Assembly: GCF_004349055.1 (NCBI RefSeq)
Contig: NZ_SMKX01000015.1
Span: forward strand, 1 to 64,000
Length of the DNA: 64,000 bases
Direction: 5' to 3'
DNA from: Kribbella antibiotica
GTDB lineage: Bacteria; Actinomycetota; Actinomycetes; Propionibacteriales; Kribbellaceae
The translations under genes were made by a program, and so were the position numbers. Below, one piece after another: positions 53,005 to 60,984 of the stretch; the first letter of the stretch is position 1; each line of letters opens with the position of its first letter. Below the pieces are notes generated by a model. That model was not told where the DNA came from, ran no database searches, and worked only from the letters and a program-made list of their open reading frames with translations.

Positions 53005-55038
53005 CTAGATGGGCAGGCTGAAGGCCAGCAGGCCTGCTCCGGTGGCGTTGGTGATCCAGGGGCCCGCTTTCAGGTGCCCCTGATACACCAGTGCGGTCGC
53101 ACCGGTCGGCGTACCGGACAAGGTGAGGCGGAGTGAGCCGTCGGCTTGGTAGACGACCGAGGTGACCGTGACAGTGGAACCGACCAGCCGGAAGTCGGCT
53201 CCCACTCCGGAGTCCACTGTCAGCGGATCGGTCGACCGCAGTTTCACCGTGAGCGTCGTACCGCTCTTGGTCACGCTGGCTGGGTTCGGCGGAGCCACAC
53301 CGGCCGACGGGCCGCCGTACAGGTCTCTGGCCAGTACGGCGAACGCGTGGTCGCCCATCTCGCGATAGCCGTCGGCGTAGGCGTAGTGACAGCCGTCGTG
53401 GCCAGACAGCCCTGTCGTCGACAGCAGAGTGACGTTGTGGGTGTCGCCAAGCTTGCGCTGCGCCTCGCGGAGGTTGACGGTCGTGGTGTTGTTACAGGGC
53501 GACGTACGGACCTGGTAGACGAAGTACTTGGCAGCACTCATCTCTGTCCGCCAGTCGGCCAGCAGCGAGGTGAAGCCGCTGATGTGAACCGATGCGTTGT
53601 CGCTCTCCGCCTCACCCTGATACCAGAGCACGCCCTTGACCTTGCTGAGCACACCTGATGCCTGCAGGCGACTGCGCAGCCGTCCATAGTTCGTGGTGAG
53701 GTCGTTCGGCGTGGTGTCGTTGCGCTGGAAGAAGCTGACCGGCTTCCCGCCGTGGGAGCCGTTGAACAGCGCTACCGGAACCCCGTAGGTGTCCACGATC
53801 CGGCGGCCCATCCGGATCGCCCACTGGCCGGCCGAGCCGGACTGCTGCGTCACGTCACCAGTCGCGTAGTGCCAGACCCGGTCGGCGCCGGAGATGGCCG
53901 ATTCGGCATTCGAGCTGCCGAAGCTCCGCAGGTAAGGCGATTCCTCGACGTTGGCGGCACCTGTGCGTTTGGCCGCTTCAGCGTTCGACTGTCCTTGGAC
54001 GACGTACACATCACCCGAGACGATGCCCGTGCGCTTGGCCACAACGCGGTCGATGGCTGGACCGACAGCCTTCAGTTCGAAGGTGTAGTCCCACAGGCCC
54101 GCCAGGATGCGTGGGGTGAACCGGAACGGCGCGGAGGCCGGGGCTGTGAAGGTCTGCGTCTCGCCGTGACCGGTGACGCGCAGCTCGACCTGATCAACCC
54201 CCGCAGCGGTGACCTCGCCGGCCACCACAGGGTTCGCGCCGTTCTCGCTGTCGCGCGGAATCAGCTTCAGGTCCTGGGGCATCTCGGTCAGCTTCACCAG
54301 CGACGGGCGGGCGTACACAGTGAGCTTGCGCTGCGTGTACGTCGCCGCATTGTCGGTCAGCGTCCAGTCGGGCGCTCCGGTGGTATTGGTGCCGATGCCG
54401 AGCGCCAGGACGTCACTGGCCGATTCGGTGAACCTGTTGATCGACAGCACCGGCTTGGCCGGCACAGTGGAGGGTTTGGTGGCGCCGATCTGATGGATCT
54501 GGAAAGAGCCGTGGCCGAGAACCGTGGTCGGGCTGTCGTCTGCGTCGTACGCGCTCGCCGAGGCGTTGGGGACCTGACCGCTGGCGGAACCGCTGTACTG
54601 GTTCGGCCACATCTCGACGTACCCGGTCTGACCTGTCCCGGTCGTGACCCCGGCGACGTTCGATGCGACCTCGAGGTCACCGACCTGCTGCCGGAAGATC
54701 TGGCCGGTGGCGGTCTGCAGACCCAGTCGCCTGGCGTCACTGGTAAACGGCGCCATCGCCGTCCACACCCACTGCACGCCCTTCGGTCCGTTCAGTTCGA
54801 GGCAGTAGCCGACCCGATCGAAGTTGGAGCCGATCGCTGCGGTGTTGTTCAGGCTGTACGGCGGTGTGGTGTTGAGCCAGTTCGCCGATGTGGGGAGGTT
54901 GAGCTGCAGTGCCGTCGTGTATCCCGCGGCGGCTGCGTCGCAGCCCGCGGCCTGGACGTCGGCGGATGCGGGGCTGGTTCCGAGGACTGCGATGGCGGCG
55001 AAGATCGTGGTCAGGACGGTGGGCGCGGATCGAGGCAT
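53005..55038 (-). CDS. Secreted sialate O-acetylesterase-like (SASA/SGNH) protein
   Basis: 677-residue exported esterase. The Sec signal occupies residues 1-28 (TTIFAAIAVLGTSPASA). A beta-rich domain lies at about 35-330, then the SGNH-type SASA domain: GDVYVVQGQSNAEA (nucleophile Ser), GVLWYQGEAESDN, and HDGCHYAYADGY with the Asp-x-x-His pair. A C-terminal beta-sandwich completes it. Such enzymes remove acetyl groups from polysaccharide sugars. GGAGG lies 7 bases before the ATG. It precedes the six-hairpin-like gene on the same strand by 52 bp, suggesting that the two act on the same polymer: deacetylation outside, hydrolysis inside. Confidence 0.88.
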   Translation of the reverse strand: MPRSAPTVLTTIFAAIAVLGTSPASADVQAAGCDAAAAGYTTALQLNLPTSANWLNTTPPYSLNNTAAIGSNFDRVGYCLELNGPKGVQWVWTAMAPFTSDARRLGLQTATGQIFRQQVGDLEVASNVAGVTTGTGQTGYVEMWPNQYSGSASGQVPNASASAYDADDSPTTVLGHGSFQIHQIGATKPSTVPAKPVLSINRFTESASDVLALGIGTNTTGAPDWTLTDNAATYTQRKLTVYARPSLVKLTEMPQDLKLIPRDSENGANPVVAGEVTAAGVDQVELRVTGHGETQTFTAPASAPFRFTPRILAGLWDYTFELKAVGPAIDRVVAKRTGIVSGDVYVVQGQSNAEAAKRTGAANVEESPYLRSFGSSNAESAISGADRVWHYATGDVTQQSGSAGQWAIRMGRRIVDTYGVPVALFNGSHGGKPVSFFQRNDTTPNDLTTNYGRLRSRLQASGVLSKVKGVLWYQGEAESDNASVHISGFTSLLADWRTEMSAAKYFVYQVRTSPCNNTTTVNLREAQRKLGDTHNVTLLSTTGLSGHDGCHYAYADGYREMGDHAFAVLARDLYGGPSAGVAPPNPASVTKSGTTLTVKLRSTDPLTVDSGVGADFRLVGSTVTVTSVVYQADGSLRLTLSGTPTGATALVYQGHLKAGPWITNATGAGLLAFSLPI

Positions 55039-55131
55039 GGCAGAACCTCCGACAGAGGGGCGATGTCGACGTGCGGAAGTCGGAAACCTACCACTGGACA
55101 ACGATTGCCGACAGAATCCTTCGCGCGTCGG

Positions 55132-57114
55132 CTACAGCTTGTTCGCGGCCCGGATGACGTCGACCATGTCGGACATCATTCCGGTCAGGTCGTAGTCCTT
55201 CGGGGTGTAGACGGCAGCCACGCCGGACGCCAGCAGCGCCTTGGCGTCGGCGTCCGGGACGATGCCGCCGACAATCACGGGCACGTCCTCGAGGCCGGCC
55301 TCTCGCAGGCCGGCCACGACGGCCGGGACCAGCTCCATGTGGGAGCCGGACAGGATCGACAGACCGACACAGTGCACGTCCTCGGCCACTGCGGCCGCGA
55401 CAATCTGCTCAGGTGTCAGGCGGATGCCCTGGTAGATCACCTCGAAGCCGACATCGCGGGCCCGGACCGCCACCTGCTCAGCCCCGTTGGAGTGGCCGTC
55501 CAGCCCAGGCTTACCGACCAGGAACCGCAGCCGGCCACCCAGCTCGTCGGACGTCTCAGTGACCTTCTCCCGGACCGCAGCGATCGCCTCGCCGCCAGCA
55601 GACACACCCACCGAGCCGGACACTCCAGTCGGAGCGCGGTACTCGCCGAACATCTCCCTCAGTACGCCGGACCACTCGCCTGTGGTCACGCCGGCCCGGA
55701 CGCACTCCAGCGTTGCGGGCATCAGGTTCGCAGTGCCCTTCGCTGTCTCGCGCAGCTTGGCCAGCGCCGTCTCCGCCGCCTTCTGGTCGCGCTGGGCCCG
55801 CCACTCACGCAGTGAGTTCAGAGCGGCCTTTTCGGCAGCCGGATCGACCGTCTGGATCGCAGCGTCCAGGTCAGCGGTCAGTGGCGACGGCTCGGTGTTC
55901 TGGAACTTGTTGACGCCGACCACGACCTGCTCACCGGACTCGATCCGCTGCCAGCGCTCGGCATGCGATCCGACCAGAGCGCTCTTCAGATAGCCACTCT
56001 CCACCGCCGCAACCGCACCGCCCATCGCCTGCACGCGGTCGATCTCGTCACGCGCCCCGGCGACCAGCTCGTCCACCTTCGCTGCGACGACATGCGAGCC
56101 GTCGAAGATGTCGTCGTACTCGAGCAGGTCGGACTCGTAGGCAAGCACCTGCTGCATGCGGAGCGACCACTGCTGGTCCCATGGTCGCGGGAGACCGAGC
56201 GCCTCGTTCCACGCCGGGAGCTGCACTGCACGGGCCCGGGCGCTCTTGGAGAGCGTCACTCCGAGCATCTCCAGCACGATCCGCTGCACGTTGTTCTCGG
56301 GCTGCGCCTCAGTGAGGCCCAATGAGTTCACCTGGACGCCGTAGCGCAACCGCCTGGCCTTCGGGTCAGTGACGCCGTACCGCTCCAGCGTCAGCTCGTC
56401 CCAGAGCCGCACGAACGCGCGCATCTTGCACATCTCCTCGATGAACCGCACACCGGAGTTCACGAAGAAGGAGATGCGCTGCACCACGTCACCGAAGCGC
56501 TCCGGATCCACCTGACCGCCGTCTCGAACCCGGTCCAGTACGGCGATCGCCGTACTGAGCGCGAAGGCGAGCTCCTGCACCGGAGTGGCCCCGGCCTCCT
56601 GCAGGTGGTAGCTACAGATGTTGATCGGGTTCCACTTGGGGACATTCGCGACCGTGTAGGCGATCAGGTCAGTAGTGAGCCGCAGCGAGGCGTCCGGCGG
56701 GAAGGCGTAGGTGCCGCGGGACAGGTACTCCTTGACGATGTCGTTCTGCGTCGTGCCGGTCAGCTCGGACGGCAACGCGCCCTGCTCCTGCGCAGCGACC
56801 TGGTAGAGCGCCAGCAACCACATGGCCGGCGCGTTGATCGTCATGGACGTGTTCATCTGCGCCAGCGGGATCTGGTCGAACAGCGCCCGCACATCGCCCA
56901 GATGCGCGACCGGTACGCCGACCTTGCCCACCTCGCCCTTGGCGAGCGGGTGATCAGCGTCGTACCCGGTCTGTGTCGGCAGGTCGAAGGCAACCGACAG
57001 CCCGGTCTGCCCTTTGGCCAGATTCCGCCGGAACAATGCGTTCGACTCCGCCGCGGAGGAATGCCCCGCGTAGGTCCGCATGACCCACGGCCGGTCCCGC
57101 TCACCAGTCGCCAT
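55132..57114 (-). CDS. meaA: MeaA-type coenzyme B12-dependent mutase, probable ethylmalonyl-CoA mutase
   Basis: 660-residue single-chain acyl-CoA mutase. The N-terminal barrel begins RPWVMRTYAGHSSAAESNALFRRNL and has KGQTGLSVAFDLPTQTGYDADHP, TTQNDIVKEYLSRGTY, and CSYHLQEAGATPVQELAFAL. The B12-binding domain at about 530-660 has GKPGLDGHSNGAEQ with axial-ligand His541 (DxHxxG). This pattern is that of MeaA/Ecm, which converts ethylmalonyl-CoA to methylsuccinyl-CoA in the ethylmalonyl-CoA pathway or in extender-unit metabolism. ATG 57114 starts the family homology. Crotonyl-CoA carboxylase/reductase, its usual partner, is not in the window. Confidence 0.9.
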   Translation of the reverse strand: MATGERDRPWVMRTYAGHSSAAESNALFRRNLAKGQTGLSVAFDLPTQTGYDADHPLAKGEVGKVGVPVAHLGDVRALFDQIPLAQMNTSMTINAPAMWLLALYQVAAQEQGALPSELTGTTQNDIVKEYLSRGTYAFPPDASLRLTTDLIAYTVANVPKWNPINICSYHLQEAGATPVQELAFALSTAIAVLDRVRDGGQVDPERFGDVVQRISFFVNSGVRFIEEMCKMRAFVRLWDELTLERYGVTDPKARRLRYGVQVNSLGLTEAQPENNVQRIVLEMLGVTLSKSARARAVQLPAWNEALGLPRPWDQQWSLRMQQVLAYESDLLEYDDIFDGSHVVAAKVDELVAGARDEIDRVQAMGGAVAAVESGYLKSALVGSHAERWQRIESGEQVVVGVNKFQNTEPSPLTADLDAAIQTVDPAAEKAALNSLREWRAQRDQKAAETALAKLRETAKGTANLMPATLECVRAGVTTGEWSGVLREMFGEYRAPTGVSGSVGVSAGGEAIAAVREKVTETSDELGGRLRFLVGKPGLDGHSNGAEQVAVRARDVGFEVIYQGIRLTPEQIVAAAVAEDVHCVGLSILSGSHMELVPAVVAGLREAGLEDVPVIVGGIVPDADAKALLASGVAAVYTPKDYDLTGMMSDMVDVIRAANKL

Positions 57115-57189
57115 GTACTCGAGAGTAGGACTGTGTGACCTTGTGAGTCGCCCCCTCGTGACTCGTGTCACCAGGGGGCTGCGTCACAC

Positions 57190-57525
57190 TCAGGCGGTCA
57201 TCGGTAGCGGGGTGCGTTCGACGTGGAGGATGCGGTGCAGGCGGGTGACCGCCAGGATCCGCACCACCCCTGGAAGTGGATGCCACAGGACGAGTTGACG
57301 GCCCAGGAGCTGGGTCCGGCGATGGGTCGCCACCAGGAGACCCAGACCGGTCGCGTCGATCGCATCCACGGCTTCAAGGTCGACGAGGACGTCGCCCTGA
57401 GAGGTGTCGATCAGCTGGTTGAGTGTCTGCCGGACGTCGCCCACGGAGCGGACGTCCAGGATGCCGGTCAGGTGTAAGACGTTGCCGTCGAGTCGCGAAA
57501 CGTTGTCATGGGTCGGTGCGTGCAT
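57190..57525 (-). CDS. STAS domain protein, anti-sigma factor antagonist-like
   Basis: 111-residue single STAS domain (LHLTGILDVRSVGDVRQTLNQLI, then DVLVDLEAVDAIDATGLGLLVATHRR). The expected phospho-acceptor position reads DATGLG, with Thr in place of the usual Ser, so phosphorylation by an anti-sigma kinase is possible but altered. GGAGGG precedes the ATG at 57525; a 32-codon upstream extension has no STAS similarity. No anti-sigma kinase is adjacent; partner unknown. Confidence 0.88.
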   Translation of the reverse strand: MHAPTHDNVSRLDGNVLHLTGILDVRSVGDVRQTLNQLIDTSQGDVLVDLEAVDAIDATGLGLLVATHRRTQLLGRQLVLWHPLPGVVRILAVTRLHRILHVERTPLPMTA

Positions 57526-57650
57526 GTCCGTGCCCTCCGCTCGTCCGGCGGCCCCCGAGTATCGGCCGCAGAGTGGGCGTTGTGTTCGTAAAGACTCCCC
57601 GGAGACACGGATGGTTGCCAAGGCCCCACGAGATTTTGTTTCAGTAGAGA

Positions 57651-57983
57651 ATGGGGTATGTGTTCGCCGAGCAGTATTTCCTGTTCCCCGTCGTCGCCAT
57701 CGCGTTCGCCGGGCTGATGGTGCTGCTCTGCCGCTGGGCGTTCTCCAAGGCCAAGCGCGGCTCGCTGGTGCGCCGCGTGGACGACCGCCCCGCCGCGCGG
57801 GACGCCTTCGGCCTGCTGATCGACGTACGGACCGAGCACAGCCACAACGCGGCCCGGGTCACTGTCTCCAAGCTCAAGGACTTCGGCATCAAGGCCACCA
57901 CCGCCCGGACCAAGGACGGCTGGACCGTCTACGTCTGGCCGAAGGACGAGGCCGCTGCGCGCGGCCTGCTCGACACGCACTGA
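57651..57983 (+). CDS. Small membrane-anchored hypothetical protein
   Basis: 110 residues. One hydrophobic segment lies at about 8-30 (FLFPVVAIAFAGLMVLLCRWAF). A basic region follows, then a small folded domain (DAFGLLIDVRTEHSHNAARVTVSKLKDFGIKATTARTKDGWTVYVWP). That domain has the beta-alpha-beta look of proteins that read out inhibitory or ligand-binding signals; no named family was recognised. The 3' end lies 10 bp from the convergent membrane protein gene. Confidence 0.75.
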   Translation: MGYVFAEQYFLFPVVAIAFAGLMVLLCRWAFSKAKRGSLVRRVDDRPAARDAFGLLIDVRTEHSHNAARVTVSKLKDFGIKATTARTKDGWTVYVWPKDEAAARGLLDTH

Positions 57984-57993
57984 CGCCCAACTG

Positions 57994-58902
57994 TCAGTGC
58001 GGCAGCTCAGGGGTCGATGAGGCGGCGTGCGGGACGGTGCGGAAGGCCGCTGCGCGATGGCGTGTCAGCTCGTGCAGCGTGCGGAAGATCTGTGCGTGCG
58101 GAGACTGCCCTGGATCGAGTACGTCGAACGAGAGGATCTGCTTGCCCTCGTCGTACGAGATCAGCAGGGTGTGGTCGTAGAGGGCGAAGTCCTCCGGAAC
58201 GGTCAGTGCGGGATAGTTGCGCCGGAAGTCCGAGACGGTGATCCAGTAGCTGGCGACGTCGCCGGTGTGCTCCCAGTAGAACCTCAGTAGATCCTGGTCG
58301 GCGAGGTCGCGTTCCATCTGCTCGGCCTCATTGTCGTCGATGACGAACAGCCGGGTCTTGAACTTCATCCGCTTGCTCTTCAGCTCGATCAGGTAGGCCG
58401 TCGCTCCGCTCTCCTGGTACCACCGCAGCGTGTTGCGCTGGATGCCTTCATAGCCGTCGGAGTGCTCGACCGCGCTCCGCAAGTAGCCCAGATAGGCGGC
58501 AGGGCCGACGTACGGGATGTTTCTGAAGTTGTCACTCATCGAGGAGCGGATCAGCTTCGACAGTGCGTCGTTGTGGCGCGGACAGCTGGTCAGCATGCCC
58601 AGTGCCGTCTCCTGGTAGTCGATGCGCTCGGTCAGCGCACTCAGACTCCCGTTGAGCCGGCTCAACTCCATCAGTGAGTTCGACGTCGCCGACAGCAGCG
58701 CCCGGAACAGCTCGAAGATCCATCCGCCCAGCGTGCCCACGATCACCGCCAGCACGTGGCTGGGCAGCTGCCGTGCAGTGAACGCCTCGGTAGCGCCTGC
58801 AGAGAACAGCAGGATCGCTTCCAGCGTCAAGGTGCCCACCAGCGCCGAGCCGGCCAGGCGCCGGAGATCGACGGACTGGATCACTGTCTTCTCGTCGGCC
58901 AT
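57994..58902 (-). CDS. Membrane protein of unknown function with C-terminal soluble domain
   Basis: 302 residues from ATG 58902. Two hydrophobic segments lie at about 15-40 (GSALVGTLTLEAILLFSAGA) and 48-72 (LPSHVLAVIVGTLGGWIFELF). A coiled-coil-like helix follows (LMELSRLNGSLSALTERIDYQE). A soluble domain of about 190 residues contains FKTRLFVIDDNEAEQMERDL, FYWEHTGDVASYWITVSDFRRNYP and ALYDHTLLISYD. The last part resembles effector-associated phospholipase-D-like folds, but the HKD motif was not seen. Function unknown. Confidence 0.7.
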   Translation of the reverse strand: MADEKTVIQSVDLRRLAGSALVGTLTLEAILLFSAGATEAFTARQLPSHVLAVIVGTLGGWIFELFRALLSATSNSLMELSRLNGSLSALTERIDYQETALGMLTSCPRHNDALSKLIRSSMSDNFRNIPYVGPAAYLGYLRSAVEHSDGYEGIQRNTLRWYQESGATAYLIELKSKRMKFKTRLFVIDDNEAEQMERDLADQDLLRFYWEHTGDVASYWITVSDFRRNYPALTVPEDFALYDHTLLISYDEGKQILSFDVLDPGQSPHAQIFRTLHELTRHRAAAFRTVPHAASSTPELPH

Positions 58903-59113
58903 CGAATCCCGCCCCCTGGTCCACAGCGCTCTGCGACAAGTCTGCACCCCAGGGTGTCCACCGGCTGGGCTTCTCGCGCGTCTACCCGCCGGCGGCCCAG
59001 CTCTGGGCAGCTAGGCAGAGCAGTGTGACGGGGGTCACGAGAAGGGTTCTGGGGACATCGGGCAAGAACAGGGCGAGCCGTTCGGCGGCGACCCAGCAGA
59101 GGTGAGGAGTTCG

Positions 59114-59758
59114 ATGACGCCCGACGTGGCCTTGGCGGGCATCGCACTGCCAAGCCGGATAAATACGGCGGGCCGGGTGCATGCTGCCCAGAGCTCGGCG
59201 GACGAGGACAGTCTCGTGCTGGAGGCGTCGGTGCGGGAGCCGGACCGGTTCACGCACATCTTCGACCGGTACTTCGGACAGGTGCACTCGTATGTCGCAC
59301 GGCGGCTGGGGAGCGACCTGGCCGACGATCTGGCGGCGGAGACGTTCCTGATCGCGTTCCGGCAGCGGGACCGGTTCAACAGCCGCAATGGCGTGGTCCG
59401 GGCCTGGCTGTACGGCATCGCGACCAATCTGATCCACCGGCACCGCCGCAACGAGGTGCGCGCCTGGCGAGCCACCAGCAAGCTGCCGCTCCCCGAGCCG
59501 ACCACTGGTCACGAGGAACGCGTCACTGCGCAGGTGACGGCACAGGGCGTCAGCCGCGAGCTGGCGATCGCGCTGGGCAAGGTGTCCGCGAAGGACCGTG
59601 AGGTCCTGCTACTGGTCGCTCTGGGCGAGCTCACCTACGAAGAAGTCGCCACTGCACTTGGCATCGCGTACGGCACCGTGTGCTCGCGACTGTCCCGCGC
59701 CCGGCGCGTCATCCGCGACCACCTAGGCCACACCGATCCGACAGGAGCTGACTCCTGA
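59114..59758 (+). CDS. ECF-type RNA polymerase sigma factor
   Basis: 214-residue sigma-70 family factor. Region 2 lies at about 45-110 (FDRYFGQVHSYVARRLGSDLADDLAAETFLIAFRQRDRFN, GVVRAWLYGIATNLIHRHRR) and region 4 at about 145-205 (LGKVSAKDREVLLLVALGELTYEEVATALGIAYGTVCSRLSRAR). The ATG at 59114 has GAGGTGAGGAG upstream; a GTG four codons earlier also exists. The stop overlaps the next gene by one base (TGATG). That CU044_5270 family membrane protein is the usual partner of this sigma subgroup and the likely anti-sigma or sensor. Regulon unknown. Confidence 0.92.
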   Translation: MTPDVALAGIALPSRINTAGRVHAAQSSADEDSLVLEASVREPDRFTHIFDRYFGQVHSYVARRLGSDLADDLAAETFLIAFRQRDRFNSRNGVVRAWLYGIATNLIHRHRRNEVRAWRATSKLPLPEPTTGHEERVTAQVTAQGVSRELAIALGKVSAKDREVLLLVALGELTYEEVATALGIAYGTVCSRLSRARRVIRDHLGHTDPTGADS

Positions 59759-60864
59759 TGAACGAGTTCGAGTCGATCCGCAAGGCCTTCCCCGAGCAGG
59801 CAGGCCCTAGCCCTGAGACTGCGGCGGCCGCCCGTCGGCAGCTGCAGCACGCCATTCACGATGAGAAGCACCGCAGCCGCGTCAAGCTGGCCTGGATCGG
59901 CGGTGCAGTCACCGCGACCACGGCCGTCGTGACTGTTGTGGCTCTAGGCCTGCCACTGCTGCAAGGTCCTAACTCCGGCGATGTCGGTGTGGCGCCGGCG
60001 ACCCTCACGCCGCCTCGACTGGCGAGCGCCAGCGAGGCACTGCTCGCTGCTGCGGTTGAGCAGGAGAAGGACGAGAAGGTTTCTGGGAAGTACTTCCGGG
60101 TACGCACCATGCACATCGACGCGGGTACCCGGGTAGGGAATCCGAGGTACACGCTCAAGCACCAGAGCATCAACGAGCGCTGGATGCCGATGAGGCCCGG
60201 TGTCGAGTCCTGGTTCGGCTGGGTGGAGCTCGGCTACAAGCCGGCCTCCCCAGGAGACGAGGCCAAGTGGAGCGCCCAGGGATCGCCGACGTCATGGACG
60301 CAGAGCGAGCTGGTCGACCCCATCACCATGGCGCCGACCAAGCCCGTGGTGAACAAGATGTCCTTCCAGGACGTGCCGCCCGGCTACTACCTGTCCGGTA
60401 CGAAGCCGCTGACTGCACAGCAGATCGCCGCGCTCCCGACCGACCCGGTGAAGCTGCGCGCGATCCTCTCCCAAGGCGCGGACGCGAGGAACCCTGAGGC
60501 GGCGAACTTCACCGCCTACTCCGCGGCCGGACGGTTGCTGTTCGAGGCGCCGTCGCCGCCGAAGCTGCGCGGTGCCGCACTGCGGGTGCTGTCGATGATT
60601 CCCGGCGTGACGATCGAGCAGAACGTCAAGGACCCGCTGGGCCGCGCCGGCACCAAGGTCTCGCTGAAGACCGACTTCGGGCGGCTCAAGCCCGGTGCCG
60701 AACCGACGCTGTTCAGCGACGGCCGGCTGGACTACATCATCGACCCGGTGCACGGCCGGCTGCTCGCCTCGCAGTTCTTCGGCCCGAACAAGGGCGCGGA
60801 CGTCATCCTCGAGTCCGGCTGGACCAACGACAAGCCCACCCCGCCCTCGACCGCCGTTCGCTGA
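59758..60864 (+). CDS. CU044_5270 family membrane protein, likely sigma-factor partner
   Basis: 368 residues. The N-terminal cytosolic part (1-45, acidic then basic) is followed by one hydrophobic segment at about 46-66 (AWIGGAVTATTAVVTVVALGL) and an extracytoplasmic domain with RTMHIDAGTRVGNPRYTL and PPGYYLSGTKPLTAQQIAALPTDPVKLRAIL. It ends in the beta-rich SMIPGVTIEQNVKDPLGRAGTKVSL. This is the CU044_5270 family as I know it, nearly always directly after an ECF sigma gene. The topology suits an anti-sigma factor or signal sensor, but no ZAS motif is present, so the mechanism is uncertain. Confidence 0.88.
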   Translation: MNEFESIRKAFPEQAGPSPETAAAARRQLQHAIHDEKHRSRVKLAWIGGAVTATTAVVTVVALGLPLLQGPNSGDVGVAPATLTPPRLASASEALLAAAVEQEKDEKVSGKYFRVRTMHIDAGTRVGNPRYTLKHQSINERWMPMRPGVESWFGWVELGYKPASPGDEAKWSAQGSPTSWTQSELVDPITMAPTKPVVNKMSFQDVPPGYYLSGTKPLTAQQIAALPTDPVKLRAILSQGADARNPEAANFTAYSAAGRLLFEAPSPPKLRGAALRVLSMIPGVTIEQNVKDPLGRAGTKVSLKTDFGRLKPGAEPTLFSDGRLDYIIDPVHGRLLASQFFGPNKGADVILESGWTNDKPTPPSTAVR

Positions 60865-60984
60865 TCCACCCCCACATTCCGGTGCCGGCTGTCTGAGCCG
60901 TCGCCGCGCTTCACCCTGCCCGCCGGCATCCCTCACCGACGGCATCACCCTGCCCAGGACCGCCCTTCCATGAGGTGAACCCCC

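Noticed and set aside
60911..60955. Two copies of TCACCCTGCCC between the sigma-partner and subtilase genes
   Set aside because: Only two short copies 34 bases apart without symmetry; judged chance or local slippage.
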